Source: Planctomycetaceae bacterium
Lineage (GTDB): Bacteria > Planctomycetota > Planctomycetia > Pirellulales > Pirellulaceae
DNA length: 60,502 nucleotides
Direction: 5' to 3'
Assembly (NCBI GenBank): GCA_002709225.1
Contig: PAQH01000134.1
Coordinates: 1 to 60,502 of the forward strand
Every line of letters begins with the position of its first letter. The first letter of the stretch is position 1. The position numbers and the translations under genes are program-made. Shown here piece after piece: positions 55,940 to 60,502 of the stretch. The notes beneath the pieces are model-generated. The model was not told where the DNA came from and made no database searches. It saw only the letters and a program-made list of their open reading frames with translations.

Positions 55940-56882
55940 TCGAATCTTCGCTCACTGCTTCTTCGGTATGGGATCGAACCGGCGGACGGATACGAACCCG
56001 TGGGGCTTCGGATGGAACCTCAACCATAGCTGGGAGCGGTTCCTCGATGGCCCGCTCGCAGAGGCGTACGGCTTCGGCTTCCGCAAGTTCATTCTCCACC
56101 GTCCGTACGGCGAGAGCGATGTCGGTGACGCGATGGACTTCGACTCGGCGGTTGATATCCGCGAGGCGACCGGAGAGAACGCGCCTGACGCGGTGAACGC
56201 CGACTCGGTTCGGGCCTTCCTCGACGCCTTCAAGAAGCGTTTCCCCGACGCCTCGATCACCGTCTACTACGGTTCGCTCAAAGATGACTCCTTCGAGGAT
56301 CTGGAGCCCGCCGACTTCCTCCGACGGATGGCGGAGTCGCTTGAGCCGTGGCTCGAATACGACTTCGTGGACTTCGCGCTCGACAACGGCTCCTCGCCGA
56401 ACAACTACCCCGTCGGCGGGAAGTACTGGGCGGCGAGCGAGGTGCTCCGAAAGCTCATCGAAGATCGCGGCGGGCGCTACTGGATCGAGGCGATCCCCGG
56501 AGCCGACCAGCCCGAAAAGGACGATGTTCCAGCGATGGCGCTGGAGCGGTTCTGGAGGCGGCTCTTGATTCGAGATCCTCTCGCGGTGAACCGTTCGGGT
56601 CCGGTCCTTCGGATCTGGAACGGGCACGTCATCGACGACAACGATTTCGACAACGATCCGATCAAGTGGATCGCGGACTGCTGGAAGAACGGTCACGAGT
56701 TCGCGGTCTCGTGGGGGACGTTCCGTCACCTGTGGCCGCACCTCAATAAGGTCTACCGCGAAGCGTACGAAGAAGCAATCGGGATTCGGTCCATTGACCT
56801 CGGTCGGTCGGCGGCGGTCTCGAAGAGACAAGAGGAGATGCAAAGTGTCGAAGTCAACGGAGCCTCGGTGGCAATGGAGTAG
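55929..56882 (+). CDS. TIM-barrel-like protein of unknown function
   Basis: 317 residues from ATG 55929. Alternating strands and helices ('FGFRKFILHRPYG', 'DASITVYYGSLKDDSF', 'YDFVDFALDNGSSPN', 'GGRYWIEAIPGADQP', 'GPVLRIWNGHVIDDND', 'GHEFAVSWGTFRHLW') suggest a beta/alpha barrel like glycoside hydrolases. Asp residues at strand ends ('FALDNG') and 'WIEAIPG' could be catalytic. I recognise no family. A sugar-acting role would suit the other sugar genes here, but that is speculation. Confidence 0.6.
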   Translation: MVDDRIFAHCFFGMGSNRRTDTNPWGFGWNLNHSWERFLDGPLAEAYGFGFRKFILHRPYGESDVGDAMDFDSAVDIREATGENAPDAVNADSVRAFLDAFKKRFPDASITVYYGSLKDDSFEDLEPADFLRRMAESLEPWLEYDFVDFALDNGSSPNNYPVGGKYWAASEVLRKLIEDRGGRYWIEAIPGADQPEKDDVPAMALERFWRRLLIRDPLAVNRSGPVLRIWNGHVIDDNDFDNDPIKWIADCWKNGHEFAVSWGTFRHLWPHLNKVYREAYEEAIGIRSIDLGRSAAVSKRQEEMQSVEVNGASVAME

Positions 56883-57579
56883 AGAGGAGCGGGTCTTCCG
56901 GCTGGGCGAGGAATCGGTCTCGCCTTGCTGGGAGGGCGCGTGCTCGATCCGGGGGATCTCGACTCGGGAGGACTTCCCCGGTCGGCGTCCTTCGCCCGGA
57001 GACATCGCGATCTGCTCGGCGGGGCGCGTCGGCGTCGTGACGTCCCCGAAGCCGGTCACCGTCAACTACGAGGACGGGACCTCCGGGCTCGCCTACATCG
57101 GGTTCAACCTCGTGACCGGGGGCTTCTGGTCCTCGCGGACGCCGGTGGTCGTCGGACCGCTCTCGGAGGTCGGCGCTCGGAACGTCGAGGCGATCGACCT
57201 CGCGAGGGAACGATGTCCAGACGGCTGGCCCTTCGAGCCCAACGAGACCCAACGCTCGATCACCGACTGGTCTCGCGAGACGTTCGGCGAGACGAAGGAC
57301 CCGAGGCTCGTATTCGATCGGCTTGATGAGGAGTTCGATGAGCTTCGCTACGAAGTCAGAAAGGCGGGCGAGGCGTCTGATCGTGGGGAAGACTTCATCG
57401 ATGATGATATCGCGAGCGAGGTCGCTGACGTTGGGATTCTCTTGTACCAAGTCGCCCATTCGTACGGGATCGACGTTCACGAAGCGATCGACGCGAAGAT
57501 GAAGATCAATCGACGCCGGAAGTGGAAGACGACCGGCGTCGCGGGAATCGGGCAGCACGTTGAAGAAGGAGAAGGCTGA
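56845..57579 (+). CDS. MazG-type nucleotide pyrophosphohydrolase with an extra N-terminal domain
   Basis: 244 residues from GTG 56845 (AGAGGAGATG upstream), overlapping the previous gene by 38 bases. Residues ~145-235 form the MazG helical bundle: 'RLDEEFDELRYEV', 'DIASEVADVGILLYQVAHSYG', 'AIDAKMKINRRRKW' with the EExxE and ExxD metal residues. Such enzymes hydrolyse NTPs/dNTPs to monophosphates, adjusting the dNTP pool or (p)ppGpp. The N-terminal ~110 residues are beta-rich and unknown ('PGDIAICSAGRVGVVTSPKP'). Confidence 0.82.
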   Translation: MSKSTEPRWQWSREERVFRLGEESVSPCWEGACSIRGISTREDFPGRRPSPGDIAICSAGRVGVVTSPKPVTVNYEDGTSGLAYIGFNLVTGGFWSSRTPVVVGPLSEVGARNVEAIDLARERCPDGWPFEPNETQRSITDWSRETFGETKDPRLVFDRLDEEFDELRYEVRKAGEASDRGEDFIDDDIASEVADVGILLYQVAHSYGIDVHEAIDAKMKINRRRKWKTTGVAGIGQHVEEGEG

Positions 57580-57580
57580 T

Positions 57581-57859
57581 ATGGATATTGAGAAGATGAT
57601 GGATAAGTTCCAATCGAAGAAGGACGGACCGTTCAAGTCGGAGGGTCGCTTCGTTACCCGCGAGGGCGAACTGTTCGCGGTCGCCGAAGCCGGGGGCGAT
57701 CCCCGCGAAGAGGAGCGACAAGCGAACTTCATCGCGGCGTCGTTGAACCTCGGCGAAGCGCTCGGGCGGGCGTTCGTCGAGTCGGTCATGGAGGACGCGA
57801 TGGAGAAGCTCAAGAGCGGGAAGAACCCCTTTGGAGGTAACGGTCCGAAAAATCTTTGA
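57581..57859 (+). CDS. Small acidic protein (92 aa)
   Basis: ATG 57581 with AAGGAG 9 bases upstream; a TTG at 57560 is less likely. MDIEKMMDKFQSKKDGPFKS..., then 'ANFIAASLNLGEALGRAFVE' and 'DAMEKLKSGKNPFGGNG'. Helical, last gene of the deacetylase-MazG operon. Unknown. Confidence 0.55.
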   Translation: MDIEKMMDKFQSKKDGPFKSEGRFVTREGELFAVAEAGGDPREEERQANFIAASLNLGEALGRAFVESVMEDAMEKLKSGKNPFGGNGPKNL

Positions 57860-57866
57860 AGAGCTA

Positions 57867-57911
57867 TAGACGAGACGGGAGATAGCCGACTATACTTCCG
57901 TTGAAAGGAGA
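57867..57911 (+). promoter_or_regulatory. Early promoter P7 and motif
   Basis: TAGACG (57867-57872), 18-base spacer, TATACT (57891-57896), continuing as TATACTTCCGTTGA into AAGGAGATAACG. 'GAAAAATCTTTGAAG' (about 57848-57862) upstream matches the AT-rich element before P1 and P4. Drives genes from 57917. Confidence 0.65.
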
Positions 57912-57916
57912 TAACG

Positions 57917-58303
57917 ATGGATTCAGTTGACCTGATTGTTGAGATCGCGAAAAAGAGCAGCCGGGGAGAGACGGGGCTCATGTACGTCTCGAAGGTCTAC
58001 GACGACCCCGAGTGCGAGGAGATCGCGAAGGAAGCGATCTACGGGGAACTCTTCCCGATTCCCGAGGGCGGTCACCCGCACGCTCTCAGTACCCTCGCGA
58101 TCGCCCAGGCGAAGCAGAACCCGTTCGGGCGTCTGATGTTCGAGGATCTTCCTCCGCTCTCGGCGTGCGACGCGGCAGTCATCTTCGAGAACGGACTCCC
58201 GCACTTCTACATCGCGGCTCCGAGCGGACGCTGGGAGAATCTCGAAGCGATCGAGTTCATCGCTTGGGCCGCTGACGAGAACCGAGGGGAGTTCTTGTCG
58301 TGA
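57917..58303 (+). CDS. Early protein of unknown function (128 aa)
   Basis: First gene after promoter P7, with TTGAAAGGAGATAACG. MDSVDLIVEIAKKSSRGETG..., 'AALSTLAIAQ'-like helices and a beta strand 'DAAVIFENGLPHFYIAAPSG'. Acidic, no motif. Coupled to the next gene. Confidence 0.55.
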   Translation: MDSVDLIVEIAKKSSRGETGLMYVSKVYDDPECEEIAKEAIYGELFPIPEGGHPHALSTLAIAQAKQNPFGRLMFEDLPPLSACDAAVIFENGLPHFYIAAPSGRWENLEAIEFIAWAADENRGEFLS

Positions 58304-58578
58304 GCTTGACTAATAACCAAAAAGCGAACATCGCTGGGGTGGTCTTGGTCGTCGCGGCTATCGGGCTTGTCGCCTTCCTCTTCTCCCTCGTCCCCACGCC
58401 GAAGGAGATGGCGGCGAAGGATAACGAACGGCGAAAGGCGAGCGCCGAGGCGTGGACCGAGGCGGCGGGCGAGCGGCTCATCACCGTCACCCACGACAGG
58501 CATCGGTTCGTCATCCACGATAACGGGTACGGGTCTTCGATGATCCACCACCCCGGTTGCGAGTGCGGCGATGAGTGA
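58300..58578 (+). CDS. Single-pass membrane protein with C-terminal His/Cys segment
   Basis: 92 residues, GTG start at 58300 overlapping the previous stop. Hydrophobic helix ~10-31 (NIAGVVLVVAAIGLVAFLFS), then charged linker, then 'ITVTHDRHRFVIHDNGYGSS' and 'MIHHPGCECGDE'. The His/Cys tail could bind metal. Probably inner membrane; function unknown. Confidence 0.6.
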   Translation: MSLTNNQKANIAGVVLVVAAIGLVAFLFSLVPTPKEMAAKDNERRKASAEAWTEAAGERLITVTHDRHRFVIHDNGYGSSMIHHPGCECGDE

Positions 58579-58912
58579 GTTGCTTTCAAAGATCGAACGG
58601 TTGATCGAGGCGGGCGTGTCGAAGGGAGACACTTTCGATATCCTCGACTGCTCGGACCGACCTCACTATATGGTCTCTTGGCTCCCGCTCGGCGGGCGCG
58701 GGTCGATGATCTGGGTCAACAAGAAGACGGGAGAGATCACCGCCCACTTCAAGTGTTACCTGAGTTGGTTCGAGTGCCGGACTGACGAAGACCGGCGGAT
58801 CTCGGAGGAGCGGATTCGCTCCGAGGTAGATAAGGCGATTCGCGCTTTGGATCGGTCCGAGGCGATCGCGAGATTCTTCAAGAAGCTCTGGCCGTTTGGA
58901 GGTCGGTCGTGA
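58571..58912 (+). CDS. Early protein of unknown function (113 aa)
   Basis: ATG 58571 overlapping the previous gene by 8 bases. MSELLSKIERLIEAGVSKGD, beta-rich middle ('HYMVSWLPLGGRGSMIWVNK'), helical tail ending 'FFKKLWPFGGRS'. Coupled to the next gene (GTGA). Confidence 0.5.
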   Translation: MSELLSKIERLIEAGVSKGDTFDILDCSDRPHYMVSWLPLGGRGSMIWVNKKTGEITAHFKCYLSWFECRTDEDRRISEERIRSEVDKAIRALDRSEAIARFFKKLWPFGGRS

Positions 58913-59418
58913 GCAAGAGATATAAGGAAGTCACGGTACGTTTTGAACGCGGGATCCATGACGAGATCGTTATGGTGACCGAAGAGCGGGAGGCGGACAC
59001 TCTCGCGGAACTCTTTGGGCCTAAAGCCCGGAAGGATATAGATATGTGCGGTAGCTCGACTTACGATGAACCCGGCGTTGCGGTTGCAGAGGAGGCTCCG
59101 GTCCGTCCGACGATCCTGACCGACGCGGACATCGAGGCGAACATCAAGGAGCGGGAACGCGAGAAGGAGGAGGAGACCGCGCTCGATCGGCAGATCGGGT
59201 TCCGGCTGAAGCACAATCGAGGGCAGGTGACGCTCTACGCGGTCGATCGCTTCGGCGAAAAGGTCCCCTCCGGGAGCATCGCGACGATTCGGGCCGACGG
59301 CTCGATGGAGATCCACGGCGGCGTCAACGCCTCGATTGGTCTCAATCTCACCGGATCTCGCGAGATTATGATCAACGGGGACCACGACCAGATCCTCAAC
59401 GCCTCTGACTGCGATTGA
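58909..59418 (+). CDS. Early protein of unknown function (169 aa)
   Basis: GTG start at 58909 after GGAGG. N-terminal alpha/beta part ('YKEVTVRFERGIHDEIVMVT'), central highly charged helix ('ANIKEREREKEEETALDRQI'), C-terminal beta-rich part with 'GGVNASIGLNLTGSREIMIN'. No known family. Ends at the terminator 59433-59455. Confidence 0.5.
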   Translation: MSKRYKEVTVRFERGIHDEIVMVTEEREADTLAELFGPKARKDIDMCGSSTYDEPGVAVAEEAPVRPTILTDADIEANIKEREREKEEETALDRQIGFRLKHNRGQVTLYAVDRFGEKVPSGSIATIRADGSMEIHGGVNASIGLNLTGSREIMINGDHDQILNASDCD

Positions 59419-59432
59419 TCTCCTCTCGATCG

Positions 59433-59455
59433 GCCCGCCGAAGGGCGGGCTGTTT
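59433..59455 (+). terminator. Intrinsic terminator
   Basis: GCCCGCC - GAAG - GGCGGGC (59433-59439, 59444-59450) followed by TGTTT. Closes the P7 operon. Confidence 0.85.
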
Positions 59456-59497
59456 CGATTCGTCTAGACTCTCGGACCTCTTGTGAAAGGAAAGTCA

Positions 59498-59944
59498 ATG
59501 GCTGACTCGACGAAGACGGAAACCGTGAAGACGACCGCGATCGCTTTCTTGCTCGCGGTACTCGGGTGGCTCGGTTACGAGGCCGCTACCGACGGGCCGG
59601 ACATTCCCGACGGCGCGATCGTTGTCACCGACCCGGAGATCGTCGCGATCCTCGAACTCGACGAGTGGGTCGCGATTACCAACCCCGAAGAGATCGCGGC
59701 GATCGAGAACGGGTGGGCGACGTTCTACCCCTCGCGGAAGCACGCGGGCGTCGCTCGGACGGCGGTGTGGATCTTCGACAACCCGGAGCGCGATACGTTC
59801 TCGACGATCGGGTGGGATGAGATGAACTCAATCTGGAGGATTTCGGACGATCTGGATATCCCAACGGACACGTATCCGATGGGCGAGGATCGTTGGTTCG
59901 TGACGCTCGCCGATCAGCCGATCGGCATCTTGGAGGTTCGGTAA
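59498..59944 (+). CDS. Membrane-anchored protein of unknown function (148 aa)
   Basis: ATG 59498 after TGTGAAAGGAAAGTCA. N-terminal anchor ~12-27 (TAIAFLLAVLGWLGYEA) followed by a likely periplasmic alpha/beta domain ('GAIVVTDPEIVAILELDEWV', 'GWATFYPSRKHAGVARTAVW', 'WFVTLADQPIGILEVR'). A TAGACT (59465-59470) upstream may be the promoter remnant of the early motif. Function unknown. Confidence 0.6.
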   Translation: MADSTKTETVKTTAIAFLLAVLGWLGYEAATDGPDIPDGAIVVTDPEIVAILELDEWVAITNPEEIAAIENGWATFYPSRKHAGVARTAVWIFDNPERDTFSTIGWDEMNSIWRISDDLDIPTDTYPMGEDRWFVTLADQPIGILEVR

Positions 59945-59945
59945 G

Positions 59946-60502
59946 ATGGAAGAAGCGAAAGATGTAGTTGGGACGATTGGACCGAAGGGAGTCGAAACCG
60001 ACGGGGCTCCGACTGGCCCACCGCGCAATAACGACAAGATCACCTCGCTGCCGAGCGATGACCGCGAGTTCCTCGATACCAAATCAAGGGGGGCCCAACT
60101 CACTCCCTCGGGCTGGGTCATCGAGACCGAGTACGGGAACTTGGCCGCGCCGTTGACTCGCGAGCGGATGCCCGTGCCGGGGATCAATATCCGGCTCTAC
60201 GGCGTCACCGAGGAGACCGTACACGCGGGCTCGGCGATTCGGGGCGTCGTGATCGGGGATGAGGTCTCCTACTACCGGACCGCTGAGGAGCAGAAGCAGG
60301 CGTCCGAGGAGGCGATCGCGGCGGCGCTCGAAGAGAAGAAGCAGGCCTACGAGGAGGGCGGGCTCAAGGAGCGCCTCGACGCGGACTACGAATCGCTGCC
60401 GCCGTTGTTCCAGCGACGGATCGACCGCTTCCGTACCAACAATCCAGACTTCCGTTGGAAGTGGGAGACCTACGAGATGGCGGCGGTCAAGCTCGCGGCG
60501 GA
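59946..60502 (+). CDS. N-terminal part of a conserved phage protein (3' end outside window)
   Basis: 185 codons plus two bases, open to the window end. Starts MEEAKDVVGTIGPKGVETDG just after the previous stop. Central 'VPGINIRLYGVTEETVHAGS', coiled charged part 'EEKKQAYEEGGLKERLDADY', then 'LPPLFQRRIDRFRTNNPDFRWKWETYEM', which I recall as the N-terminal mark of a family whose C-terminus has 'HGA-APLVGSEEYGC', found at 1..272 here. A frame step of one base separates simple joining. Confidence 0.65.
   Translation, partial: MEEAKDVVGTIGPKGVETDGAPTGPPRNNDKITSLPSDDREFLDTKSRGAQLTPSGWVIETEYGNLAAPLTRERMPVPGINIRLYGVTEETVHAGSAIRGVVIGDEVSYYRTAEEQKQASEEAIAAALEEKKQAYEEGGLKERLDADYESLPPLFQRRIDRFRTNNPDFRWKWETYEMAAVKLAA

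Noticed and set aside
55716..57065. A 449-codon open frame on the minus strand
   Set aside because: Antisense to the barrel-like and MazG genes; no ribosome site or recognisable motif.
1..60502. Integrase, excisionase, attachment sites or CI/Cro pair (temperate lifestyle)
   Set aside because: No tyrosine or serine recombinase motifs found. The HTH proteins present lie within same-strand operons without a divergent switch.
1..60502. CRISPR array or insertion sequence
   Set aside because: No regularly spaced direct repeats, transposase motifs or terminal inverted repeats noticed; repeats seen are short and confined to the boundary regions.

Overview
The window looks like an essentially complete genome of a long-tailed (siphovirus-type) double-stranded DNA phage of about 60.5 kb. 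It is GC-rich and tightly packed. Every gene I can support lies on the + strand, usually with stop/start overlaps of 1-4 bases (ATGA, TGATG, TAATG) and strong GGAG-type ribosome binding sites. I recognise no integrase, repressor/Cro pair, tRNA, rRNA, CRISPR array or insertion sequence. The two window ends appear to hold the two halves of one phage protein (59946..60502 and 1..272). This suggests a circular or circularly permuted genome cut inside that gene, although the frames do not join exactly.

Layout. (1) 1-547 is the end of the early/replication region, closed by a strong terminator. (2) 548-943 is an AT-rich non-coding boundary (A). (3) 944-29863 is the late region: small terminase-like protein, fibre-like protein, HTH-metallophosphoesterase, large terminase, three small basic Gly-rich proteins, membrane/lysis-type proteins, a cupin, portal, MuF head protein, scaffold, capsid, cement, head-tail connectors, tail terminator, tail tube, frameshifted G/GT tail chaperones, tape measure, then a tail tip built like that of the Rhodobacter gene transfer agent (DUF2460, DUF2163, NlpC/P60 and hub proteins). 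That tip carries an inserted 1080-residue Cys-rich protein and a zinc-ribbon protein. (4) 29864-30229 is a second AT-rich non-coding boundary (B) sharing repeats with A. (5) 30230-60502 is the early/replication region: HTH regulator, transglycosylase, SNF2 and Dda-like helicases, class II ribonucleotide reductase, UV-damage glycosylase, a DNA-base hypermodification cluster, DNA polymerase A, dCMP deaminase, PD-(D/E)xK nuclease, primase-helicase, PIG-L deacetylase, a MazG domain and many small unknown proteins.

The most interesting block is 41827-45986. A thymine-hypermodification protein (HMUDK_hel / alpha-glutamyl-putrescinyl-thymine pyrophosphorylase type), a glycosyltransferase, an FkbM-type methyltransferase and a thymidylate-synthase-family hydroxymethylase are translationally coupled, and DNA polymerase, dCMP deaminase and the primase-helicase follow directly. 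With a possible Nmad5-like protein and a PIG-L deacetylase elsewhere, this suggests that the phage DNA carries a glycosylated, perhaps O-methylated or deacetylated, hydroxymethyl-uracil. No hmdU kinase is visible, so the chemistry may differ from known pathways.

Regulation. A recurring motif (about TWKACTTYCGTTGA) lies before early genes at least seven times and not, as far as I can see, before late genes. Several UUCG/GAAA tetraloop terminators separate early transcription units. The late region has few terminators. The GTA-like tail points to an alphaproteobacterial host, but that is inference only. Family names come from reading motifs by eye; no database search was possible.
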